Source of the DNA: an uncultured Clostridia bacterium
GTDB lineage: Bacteria; Bacillota; Clostridia; Oscillospirales; CAG-272
Direction of reading: 5' to 3'
Length of the DNA stretch: 11,475 bases
NCBI GenBank assembly: GCA_946404295.1
Contig: CAMJDE010000036.1
Coordinates: forward strand, 1-11,475
Position numbers and translations under genes: made by a program. Below the pieces are notes generated by a model that searched no databases, was not told the DNA's origin, and saw nothing but the letters and a program-made list of their open reading frames with translations. This document shows, one piece after another, positions 5,756 through 11,475 of the stretch (the first letter of the stretch is position 1; each line of letters starts with the position of its first letter).

Positions 5756-6553
5756 TCAGGATAGCTGCCGCGTGATGAAAGAAATATCGGGCAGGATCCA
5801 GGTCGGCTTTTCGGGCGAGTTTTCGACGTCGGAAACGGTGCCTTCGCCCGAGAGGACGAGCACGCTGTCGATCCCGGCGCGGACGCCGGCGGCGATATCG
5901 GTGTAGACCCGGTCGCCGACGATCAGGGCGTCGGACTTCGCGTAGCCGGTCCGCTCAAGCGCGAGCAGGATCATATCTGGTTCGGGTTTTCCGATGAAAC
6001 GCGGCGTCTTCCCCGTCGCGTTGGCGATCATTTTCGAGACCGAGCCGCAGTCGGGAACGAAACCGTACCACGTCGGACAGACGAGGTCGGGGTTGGTCGC
6101 GAGATACGGAAGGTCGCGGCGGAGCAGGACGCAGACGTCCTCGAGTTTTTGAAAGGTCAATTCGGTGTCGAAGCCGAGCAACACCCCGCCGATCGCCGGA
6201 TGATTCCGATCGGTCGTGACGGGGATCCCCGCACTCTCGAGCTGCGCGCGGAAGGACGCCGTCCCGGCGACGTAGAAGAGCGTGCCGGGGTGGTTCCTTT
6301 TGATATAGCAAACCGTCGCGTCGGTCGAGGTGAGAAAGTCGTCCGCCGTCGCTTTGATCCCGAGCCGCGCCATCTTTTCAAGATACGCGTCGACGCCGCG
6401 CGAGGAGTTGTTCGTCAAGAACAGGGCGCGTCCGCCGATCTCCGAAACGCGTGAGAGGAACGGGAGCGTTCCCTCAAAGAGCGTCTCGTCGAGATAGAGC
6501 GTCCCGTCCAGGTCGAGCAAAAATAAACGCTTGTTCCTGATCTCGGACAGCAT
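5756..6553 (-). CDS. HAD-IIA (NagD-like) phosphatase
   Basis: A protein of 265 residues starting at ATG 6553, with AGGAGG 4 bases upstream. Longer in-frame readings would run into the upstream gene and are rejected. The four HAD motifs are present: DLDGTLY (14-20) with nucleophile Asp14 and acid/base Asp16, LTNNSSR (46-52), the motif III lysine in GKPEPD (188-193), and GDRVYTDIAAG (213-223). The large cap between motifs II and III, with ATNPDLVCPT (152-161), is the type C2 cap of subfamily IIA. That subfamily includes NagD and p-nitrophenyl phosphatases. It is a cytoplasmic phosphomonoesterase for small metabolites; the natural substrate cannot be told from sequence. It follows the ECF S component by 23 bases. 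A role in dephosphorylating a vitamin or its precursor is possible but is inference from context. Confidence 0.94.
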   Translation of the reverse strand: MLSEIRNKRLFLLDLDGTLYLDETLFEGTLPFLSRVSEIGGRALFLTNNSSRGVDAYLEKMARLGIKATADDFLTSTDATVCYIKRNHPGTLFYVAGTASFRAQLESAGIPVTTDRNHPAIGGVLLGFDTELTFQKLEDVCVLLRRDLPYLATNPDLVCPTWYGFVPDCGSVSKMIANATGKTPRFIGKPEPDMILLALERTGYAKSDALIVGDRVYTDIAAGVRAGIDSVLVLSGEGTVSDVENSPEKPTWILPDISFITRQLS

Positions 6554-6576
6554 AATTCCTCCTCGTTTGCGGGGGG

Positions 6577-7296
6577 TCAGTCGTTTTTCTCTTCTTCGGG
6601 GGTTTCGGTCGGTGCTTCTTCGGCGTTTGCGGTCGGTTCCGACGTCTCGGTTTCGGCGTACCATTCGTCACGATCGACGCCGTGCGTTTTCCCGCCCGGA
6701 AGGAACTGGACGAGCGCGCGGGATGCAGCCGCCGAGACCACGATCCCGGTCGCGAGTTCGATCAGGACGTTCAGCGTCAGAACCGAAAGGATGATCCCCC
6801 AAACGGTGGTTTCCGCAAAGTTGGGATCGTTATGATAGATCAAATAAAACCCGATGAAACCGCCGATAAACAGGATCGTGTTCAGCAGCGACGCGGTCGC
6901 GCCGCCCGCGATCATCGGAAGGACCTTCTCGCCCTTGATCCATTTGCGGTAGAGTTTGAAGAGGACGCCGGTCAGATAGCCCATCAGGGCGCGAGGGACG
7001 ATGCAGAGAACGCCGGTCAGAAACGGGTTCATTGAAAGGAGCATCTGTCCGAACGCGTCGCCCATGATCGCCTGGATCAGACTGGTGACCCCGAACAGCG
7101 TTCCGAGAAACAACCCGGCGGAGGGTCCGACGACCATCGCGCCGATCGCGACGGGAATGGTCAGGAAGGTGATGCTGACGAAGCCGATCTTGAGATAGCC
7201 GAGCGGCGTAAAACTCATCAAAAGGACCAGCGCCGCGAGCACCGCGGTCAGCGTCAGGTCCTGCAACTGTTTTCCGTTGATTGCTTTTGTCTTCAT
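6577..7296 (-). CDS. ECF transporter S component (substrate-binding membrane subunit)
   Basis: A protein of 239 residues with about six hydrophobic segments (roughly 13-30, 38-56, 58-76, 92-112, 125-152 and 163-195). The stretch FTPLGYLKIGFVSITFLTIPVAIGAMVVGP (29-58) is typical of the ECF S family that includes pantothenate and folate S components. The alanine-rich first helix (TLTAVLAALVLL) resembles the helix that contacts EcfT. No ATPase or T subunit is nearby, so it would share a module encoded elsewhere (group II ECF). The substrate is probably a vitamin, but which one is unclear. The C-terminal tail (about 205-239) is hydrophilic and strongly acidic, rich in Glu, Thr and Pro, and is unusual for the family. 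The start at 7296 has AGAGG 6 bases upstream. The leader from the strong promoter is only about 38 bases, too short for a vitamin riboswitch. It is the first gene of the unit with the HAD phosphatase and tRNA-Leu. Confidence 0.92.
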   Translation of the reverse strand: MKTKAINGKQLQDLTLTAVLAALVLLMSFTPLGYLKIGFVSITFLTIPVAIGAMVVGPSAGLFLGTLFGVTSLIQAIMGDAFGQMLLSMNPFLTGVLCIVPRALMGYLTGVLFKLYRKWIKGEKVLPMIAGGATASLLNTILFIGGFIGFYLIYHNDPNFAETTVWGIILSVLTLNVLIELATGIVVSAAASRALVQFLPGGKTHGVDRDEWYAETETSEPTANAEEAPTETPEEEKND

Positions 7297-7340
7297 GTCA
7301 TACCTCTTTTCCGGGGATCGCCCTGTAAATAATTATTCCC

Positions 7341-7369
7341 ATTATACACACCCCCGGGGGGTGTGTCAA
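7341..7369 (-). promoter_or_regulatory. Consensus sigma-A promoter of the ECF S component / HAD / tRNA-Leu unit
   Basis: On the minus strand TTGACA (7369-7364) and TATAAT (7346-7341) both match consensus and are separated by exactly 17 bases. Transcription should start near 7334, about 38 bases before the ATG. This is the best promoter in the window. Confidence 0.9.
7346..7366. promoter_or_regulatory. Perfect 21-bp palindrome in the promoter spacer, putative operator
   Basis: Arms ACACACCCCC (7346-7355) and GGGGGTGTGT (7357-7366) are exact reverse complements around a central G. The palindrome fills the spacer and touches the last three bases of the -35 and the first base of the -10, so a bound dimer or tetramer would block RNA polymerase. 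C-run/G-run palindromes resemble CsoR-type operators, but the regulator here is unknown. Confidence 0.6.
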
Positions 7370-7379
7370 GCGTTTTTTT

Positions 7380-7397
7380 GAAAAACCGGGGGTTTTC
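7380..7397 (-). terminator. Weak hairpin after the DUF4037 gene
   Basis: GAAAAACC and GGTTTTC pair around GGG with one bulged A, 20 bases beyond the stop codon at 7417. The 3' arm in the minus direction is U-rich, but A follows rather than U. It may terminate weakly or let some transcription read into the ECF unit. Confidence 0.3.
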
Positions 7398-7416
7398 GGC
7401 ACTTTTGCGAAAAAAG

Positions 7417-8328
7417 TCAATCGGCGCCGTACTCCATCAGGTGAAGTTCACGAATCCGACGGTCGGAGATCGACGCGTGGAGTTCCTGCGCCAGAGTGCC
7501 GATCGGCGTTCCCTGCGCCGAAAGTTCCCGCGAGATCGCGGCGTTGACCGAAGCGATCGCGCCGAGCGTCGTTTCCCGGTCGGTGCCAGAAACCAGCGTC
7601 GAGAGCGGTTCGTACGTTTCGGAAAGACACGGCAGGTCGCGAAGTGCGCGAAATTGCCACTTGTAATAGGGGCTGGGTTCCCCGGCGCAGAGAAACACGG
7701 CGGCGAGCGCGTGTTTGACGTATTCGCCGACCGACAGGTGCGCGGCGGGTTCGTCCCCGCGGGAGAGCATCCGGGGGTAATTGTACTCGCCCGCCTGCGC
7801 CATCAGGGCAAGCCGGGCGGCGAGTTTCTGCTTGCGGACGTCGGAGGGCATCCCGTAACGAAAGCCCTCTCTGCGGCGCGTCATCAGTCCCGCGTCGTCG
7901 CGAAAGATCTTGCCGTTCGTGGCGGCGGCGATCGCGTGATCGGGGAGCGCCATCCAGTCGAGCGGGTCGGTCGGGACGTCACGTCGTCCGAGCAGGGCGC
8001 GGAAAAAGCCGTCCGCCGTCAGAACGCCGAAGCGCGAGCCCTCCCCCGTCTTCGAGCGGAGCGACACCCCCTCGAACGTGCGGGGGAGCGACCGATAGGC
8101 GCGGGCGAGCGAGACGCCGAGTCTGATATCGTCCTCGTCGGAGAGCCAGATCGTAAATCCCGGTTCGTAGTCGTGATCGCGCGAGAGTTCGTCGTCGTAG
8201 CCGAAGCACTCCGATCCCTGTCCCGCGATCCCGACGGCGATCCGGTCGACGGCATCGGGGACGGTCCGCTCGATCAGTTCCCGCCCGCAGGCGAGATAGA
8301 ACCGCTCGGCAAGTTCAATTCCGTTCAT
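7417..8328 (-). CDS. DUF4037 protein with nucleotidyltransferase-like fold
   Basis: A protein of 303 residues. Near the N-terminus GSECFGYDDELSRDHDYEPGF (38-58) matches the DUF4037 signature and fits the GS...DxD pattern of the polymerase-beta-like nucleotidyltransferase fold. Asp51 and Asp53 are the likely metal ligands. The segment PSPYYKWQFRAL (218-229) is also characteristic. The target is unknown: it could be a small molecule, a protein or an RNA, and AMP or GMP transfer has not been shown for this family to my knowledge. The start ATG at 8328 overlaps the 3' end of the TPR gene by 14 bases, so the two are probably translationally coupled. It is the last gene of the five-gene operon. Confidence 0.88.
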   Translation of the reverse strand: MNGIELAERFYLACGRELIERTVPDAVDRIAVGIAGQGSECFGYDDELSRDHDYEPGFTIWLSDEDDIRLGVSLARAYRSLPRTFEGVSLRSKTGEGSRFGVLTADGFFRALLGRRDVPTDPLDWMALPDHAIAAATNGKIFRDDAGLMTRRREGFRYGMPSDVRKQKLAARLALMAQAGEYNYPRMLSRGDEPAAHLSVGEYVKHALAAVFLCAGEPSPYYKWQFRALRDLPCLSETYEPLSTLVSGTDRETTLGAIASVNAAISRELSAQGTPIGTLAQELHASISDRRIRELHLMEYGAD

Positions 8329-9145
8329 GGATCTCTTTCATCCTTTTTTCAAGTTCCGACGCGGCGAAAAACCACCCGTAATACGAGAACGCCGGCGCGC
8401 ACTTCGACGCGACGAAGGCGTATTCGCCGTCGCGGGGACAGTCGGGGGCGTCGAGCGCCTCCCACGCGCGTTCGAGTGCGGCGTTGATCTTCTCGTCCTT
8501 GTCGGGGTCGTTCCCCTCGTTATAGAAATCGGCGAGGTTGACCGAGGTGACGGCGACGCCGGTGCGTCCCGCCCCTCCCTTCGACCGCATCAGGGCGAGC
8601 GCCCGGTTGTAGTATTCCTCCGCCGTAGCGCGTTCGCCGACCTCGGCAAGCGAGGACGCGAAGTTGTTGTAGAGCCCGCCGAGCCGTTCGTCGTCGGGCG
8701 AAAGGCGCGAAAGGTAGACCGTTTCCGCGCGGCGGTAAAGCGGGATCGCGCCCGCAGGGTCGCCGAAATGCTTTTTCGTCGTGGCGGCGTTGAGCAGGAT
8801 CGTCGCGCCCGAAGCCGTGTCGGATAGTCCGCCGCGATCGAGCAGTTCCAGCCCGCGCGCGACCGCCGCGAGCCCGCGCTCGCGGTCGCTCGTCCGGCGC
8901 GAAAGCCCCATCATTTCGCTCTCGACCGAGAGTTCGCCGTCAAAGTCGCCGAGGGCGCGCGCCTCGCCGATCCAGTAATCGAGCAGGCGGATCCCCTCGC
9001 CGTAATCCCCGCGGGCGAGCGCGCGGTCGAGTTTGTCGATCACGTGACGGATCGGGATGCGCTCGGCGTTCCCCGCCTTGTCCTCGGGGTCGGTCGTCGA
9101 GAGGAGGCAGCGTTTCTCCTCGTAATCGTCGCGTTCAACCGTCAT
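8315..9145 (-). CDS. TPR-like helical repeat protein
   Basis: A protein of 276 residues starting at ATG 9145, where AGGAG lies 5 bases upstream. An in-frame extension further 5' would overlap the upstream gene and is rejected. Residues about 35-245 are mostly amphipathic helices with TPR-like spacing. Clear examples are GDYGEGIRLLDYWIGEARALGD (47-68), FGDPAGAIPLYRRAETVYLSRL (127-148) and AEVGERATAEEYYNRALALM (167-186), followed by EKINAALERAWEAL. There is no signal peptide. It is presumably a cytoplasmic protein-protein interaction scaffold. It lies 2 bases after the membrane-anchored protein's stop and overlaps the DUF4037 gene, so the DUF4037 protein is the obvious candidate partner. I recall TPR genes beside DUF4037 in other Firmicutes, but could not check this here. 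Confidence 0.85.
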   Translation of the reverse strand: MTVERDDYEEKRCLLSTTDPEDKAGNAERIPIRHVIDKLDRALARGDYGEGIRLLDYWIGEARALGDFDGELSVESEMMGLSRRTSDRERGLAAVARGLELLDRGGLSDTASGATILLNAATTKKHFGDPAGAIPLYRRAETVYLSRLSPDDERLGGLYNNFASSLAEVGERATAEEYYNRALALMRSKGGAGRTGVAVTSVNLADFYNEGNDPDKDEKINAALERAWEALDAPDCPRDGEYAFVASKCAPAFSYYGWFFAASELEKRMKEIHERN

Positions 9146-9147
9146 AA

Positions 9148-9894
9148 TCACTCCTGCACTTTCAGATAGTAGTGGAGCGTGACCGAGATCCCGTTCTGCA
9201 GCGGAGTCGTGACTTCCATCAGAACCGTATCGGGCGAGAGCCCGACCACGTCGTTCTTGTCGGTCGTCTCCAGCAGCGGAGAACCGTCCGCGGCGTAGAG
9301 TTTGTAGACGACCTCGGCGCCCTCGCCGGAGAATGCGAACTCGGTGACGATCCGCCACGACGCGAGCGCGATCTCGGCGACGTTCTTCGGTCCGTTCGCG
9401 GTTTCGGGATAGTCGTAGCGCTTGACGAGTTCCTCTCCGTTCAAGGAAAACGACGCGGCGGAGGGGGTCAGGACGGTATTGCGGTGGGTCGCCTTAGGCA
9501 TCGAGAGACGGTAGAGTTTCTTGCCCGACGTGAGGATGAAGAGCGAATAATCCGACGCGCCGAAATAGAGCGTCAGCGTCTCGTCGGGGCGCTCGCCGCG
9601 GAAGGTCAGACGGTAGGACGCGTACTTATCCGGCAAAGCCGAACGCGGAACGCGTTTTGCCGCCGAGAAGATCGCGTAGAGCAAATCCACGTCGCGGTTG
9701 TCGACGTAGCGGAGATAGGGGACCGGCGTATCCGCCCTCTCTCCCCCGCTCGTATCGAGCCGCATCTCGATCTCCCGGACCTTGTCGCGTTCGGGAAAAG
9801 GCGACGTCTCGAGCGCCCGCACGAGCAGGACGCACGAAGGCGTGAGCAGGAGCAGGAAGACGAGGAGGAGGATCAAAACGTTCTTTCTTTTCAT
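9148..9894 (-). CDS. Membrane-anchored protein of unknown function
   Basis: A protein of 248 residues I do not recognise. It starts at ATG 9894 with AAGGA about 9 bases upstream. After a basic start (MKRK), residues 5-26 are very hydrophobic, so the protein is a membrane-anchored exported protein. Cys21 sits in LTPSC, a poor lipobox because hydrophobic residues continue after it. A simple N-terminal anchor is therefore more likely than lipidation. The remaining 220 residues look like a mixed alpha/beta, strand-rich soluble domain (YRLTFRGERPDETLTLYFG, YKLYAADGSPLLETTD, SVTLHYYLKVQE) placed outside the cell. The gene follows tcdA by 15 bases and precedes the TPR gene by 2 bases, so it belongs to the operon. 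No catalytic motif is evident. Confidence 0.85.
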   Translation of the reverse strand: MKRKNVLILLLVFLLLLTPSCVLLVRALETSPFPERDKVREIEMRLDTSGGERADTPVPYLRYVDNRDVDLLYAIFSAAKRVPRSALPDKYASYRLTFRGERPDETLTLYFGASDYSLFILTSGKKLYRLSMPKATHRNTVLTPSAASFSLNGEELVKRYDYPETANGPKNVAEIALASWRIVTEFAFSGEGAEVVYKLYAADGSPLLETTDKNDVVGLSPDTVLMEVTTPLQNGISVTLHYYLKVQE

Positions 9895-9909
9895 AGCGAA
9901 CTGTCCTTC

Positions 9910-10626
9910 TTATGTTCTGTCGACGCCCGCAAGGGCGCGGACGACGTATCCGGCAATGGTGAGCCCGGCGACGCTCGGAACGAACGAGACCGACGCGGGC
10001 GGCAGTTTTACCCCGTCCCGGGACGAGGTAACGACGGGGGGTTCGGTACTCCAGAGCGCCGTGACGCCGGAAACGCCCCGGCGGCGGAGTTCGGTGCGCA
10101 TCACCCGCGCGAGCGGGCAGACCGACGATTTCGCAAGGTCGCCGACGACGAAGCGCGAGGGGTCGAGGTGGTTCCCCGTTCCCATACAGGTGATAACGGG
10201 GATCCCGCGCCGCTTCGCCTCGCAGACGGCGGCGATCTTCGCCGTCACGTTGTCGACGGCGTCGACGGCAAACGAGATCTCCCCGAGCGAGAACACTTCG
10301 GGAATATTGGCGGCGTCGAGAAAGGCGTCGAAGGTGACGACCTCGGCTGCGGGATTGATCGACGCGACGCGAAGGCGGGCGACCTCGGTTTTCTTTTGTC
10401 CGACCGTCTCTCGGGTGGCGAGGATCTGACGGTTCAGGTTGCTTTCCGTAAACACGTCGCAGTCGGCGAGAACGAAGCGGCCGACCCCGGCGCGGGCAAG
10501 CCCCTCGAGGACGAAGCCGCCGACCCCGCCCAGCCCGAGGATCAGAACCGTCGAACGCGCGAGGCGTTCGACCCCCTCTTCGCCGATCAGGCGGGCGGTG
10601 CGGGAGGTGAAGGTTTCGTCAGTCAC
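9910..10626 (-). CDS. tcdA: tRNA threonylcarbamoyladenosine dehydratase (TcdA)
   Basis: A protein of 238 residues of the E1/ThiF/MoeB-like superfamily. TcdA uses ATP to cyclise t6A37 of ANN-decoding tRNAs to ct6A. The dinucleotide-binding loop GLGGVGG is at 31-37. The acidic strand end DCDVFTESNLNRQ (55-67) binds ATP. VDAVDN (121-126), CMGTGNHLDPSRF (147-159), DLAKSSVCPLARVMR (163-177) and STEPP (193-197) match the TcdA/CsdL type rather than ThiF or MoeB. There is no CxxC zinc pair. The start is GTG 10626, overlapping the upstream stop by 8 bases (GTGACTGA arrangement) with G-rich SD-like sequence before it. A longer frame to 10950 would run across the upstream gene. This length is usual for the family. 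Its placement implies translational coupling with the nucleotidyltransferase-like gene upstream. Confidence 0.95.
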   Translation of the reverse strand: MTDETFTSRTARLIGEEGVERLARSTVLILGLGGVGGFVLEGLARAGVGRFVLADCDVFTESNLNRQILATRETVGQKKTEVARLRVASINPAAEVVTFDAFLDAANIPEVFSLGEISFAVDAVDNVTAKIAAVCEAKRRGIPVITCMGTGNHLDPSRFVVGDLAKSSVCPLARVMRTELRRRGVSGVTALWSTEPPVVTSSRDGVKLPPASVSFVPSVAGLTIAGYVVRALAGVDRT

Positions 10627-11473
10627 GACCCTCTTCCCCCTTTCGTTCGGTCGGTGCGGGGGTGATCCCGAAATAGCGGAGTTCACGCCCGGCGTTCTCC
10701 TCGTTTCCCTTGTAGGAAGCGACGGCGCGGATGGCGTCGCCCGTGTTCTTTCTTCTCTTGCGCGAGAAGAGCATCCGAAGGAGGCGGCGAAGCCAGAAGA
10801 ACGGATAGACGAGCCACGAGAGCGGCGCGCGGTATTTTTTGTGCGCCATCGAAACCAGCGGCGGGAAGGTGCGTTTGAAAAGATAGCGGAGACGCGGGAA
10901 ACGGGATCGGTGCGATTCGGTATCCAGTTGATTGCCGACCCCTTTTTCAAGAGAACCGAACATCCCGGACGAAAAGAGCAGCGAGAGTTCGGTTTCGTCC
11001 TCCCCGTCGGGCTCCGTCGCGGGATCGGTCAGGAGCCGGGCGAGGCGCAGAACCCGGGACGCGAATTCCGCGAGCCCGTTTCGCGTGAGAAAATCGACGA
11101 CCCGCGCCCGGTCGGGCAGATCGGGGTAACGGCGCAGAAGAAACGCGAAATCGAGGAAGGACCGCACGCCGATCCCGCCGTTCACGATGTGTTTGCGGGC
11201 GTGAAGCAGACCGTGCAGGAAAAGATCCTCTTCCGAGATCAGAAAACGGCCCGGCAGATCGGGGTCGGGCGTCGCCCGGTCGAACAGCCCCGTCAGCATC
11301 CCGCGGAAGGGGTCGTCATCGTCGAAGAGCGCGAAGTGGGGTTCAAGGGTGAACCAGGGATCCTTGTGAAAAACGAAGTGGTGGGAATAGTCGCGCGAAG
11401 AGAAGATCTCGGCGGCGTAGCCGACCCCCTCGAGCGCCGCTTTCAGGGCGGAATCGTCCCCCTCGTAGAGGAA
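10619..11473 (-). CDS. Nucleotidyltransferase-like protein (NTP_transf_5 type), 5' end outside window
   Basis: The frame is open from the right edge to the stop at 10619, giving 284 visible residues; the true N-terminus is missing. An internal Met at 11299 is not the start, because the upstream 58 codons are coding in character. They read FLYEGDDSALKAALEGVGY, then SHHFVFHKDPWFTLEPHFALF. This, together with the later LISEEDLFLHGLLHARKHIV and NGGIGVRSFLDFAFLLRRYP, is the usual layout of the uncharacterised nucleotidyltransferase family PF14907: a strand before the acidic residues, then a His-rich helix and the GIG(V/I)RSFLD segment. The catalytic Gly-Ser and first Asp would be beyond the edge. 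The C-terminus has a basic, aromatic stretch (WLVYPFFWLRRLLRMLFSRKRRK) that could touch the membrane. The function is unknown. It is the first visible gene of the operon and overlaps tcdA by 8 bases. Confidence 0.8.
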   Translation of the reverse strand, partial: FLYEGDDSALKAALEGVGYAAEIFSSRDYSHHFVFHKDPWFTLEPHFALFDDDDPFRGMLTGLFDRATPDPDLPGRFLISEEDLFLHGLLHARKHIVNGGIGVRSFLDFAFLLRRYPDLPDRARVVDFLTRNGLAEFASRVLRLARLLTDPATEPDGEDETELSLLFSSGMFGSLEKGVGNQLDTESHRSRFPRLRYLFKRTFPPLVSMAHKKYRAPLSWLVYPFFWLRRLLRMLFSRKRRKNTGDAIRAVASYKGNEENAGRELRYFGITPAPTERKGEEGRD

Positions 11474-11475
11474 AT

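Noticed and set aside
7297..7340. Vitamin riboswitch in the leader of the ECF S component
   Set aside because: The consensus promoter leaves only about 38 bases of leader, too short for TPP, FMN, THF or cobalamin riboswitches.
7363..8487. Plus-strand open frame of 374 codons opposite the DUF4037 gene
   Set aside because: It starts at the ECF promoter, runs antisense to the DUF4037 protein and has no family resemblance.
9832..9834. Lipobox at Cys21 of the membrane-anchored protein
   Set aside because: The sequence LTPSC is a poor lipobox and hydrophobic residues continue after the cysteine, so a simple transmembrane anchor is more likely.
9172..10665. Plus-strand open frame of 497 codons opposite the membrane protein and tcdA
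   Set aside because: It runs antisense across two real genes and their junction, with Arg/Asp-rich low-complexity composition and no ribosome-binding site seen.

Overview
The window looks like a chromosomal stretch of a GC-rich, probably anaerobic Firmicute of the Clostridia type, perhaps an uncultured gut lineage. The grounds are AGGAGG-like ribosome-binding sites, sigma-A style TATAAT promoters, a single-chain iron-sulfur L-serine ammonia-lyase, a solitary ECF transporter S component that needs a shared energising module, and a Firmicute-style TcdA. Lineage is inferred from gene style only. Almost everything except the serine ammonia-lyase is on the minus strand.

Left part (1-4489). A truncated SGNH/GDSL hydrolase gene leaves the left edge on the minus strand. 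It is divergent from the plus-strand L-serine ammonia-lyase gene (675-1895), and each gene has its own extended -10 promoter in the gap. The ammonia-lyase converges on a large minus-strand gene for a membrane-anchored or secreted metallophosphoesterase with FN3-like and LamG-like domains. The two share a strong hairpin terminator.

Middle (4490-5758). A 540-base stretch without a recognisable gene is followed by an AT-richer minus-strand island. It holds a small four-helix-bundle gene (23S rRNA intervening-sequence protein family). Upstream of that gene lies a compact array of GGTGAAATC units that alternate with small hairpins and invert half-way along. Most hairpin loops are of the GNA or GNRA type. 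This pairing of hairpin array and four-helix-bundle gene is the best candidate in the window for a poorly described element. It sits between the phosphoesterase gene and a tRNA-Leu(UAG) gene with its terminator.

Right part (5666-11475), all minus strand. One transcription unit starts at a near-perfect sigma-A promoter whose spacer is a 21-bp palindrome. It carries an ECF S component, a HAD-IIA phosphatase and then tRNA-Leu only 7 bases after the phosphatase stop. Upstream is a tightly packed five-gene operon whose promoter is outside the window. In transcription order it holds a nucleotidyltransferase-like protein (5' part missing), the tRNA t6A-cyclising enzyme TcdA, a membrane-anchored protein of unknown function, a TPR-like helical protein and a DUF4037 nucleotidyltransferase-like protein. 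Gene junctions are overlaps of 8 and 14 bases or gaps of 2 and 15 bases, so translational coupling is likely. Why two putative nucleotidyltransferases sit with a tRNA-modification enzyme is not known to me.
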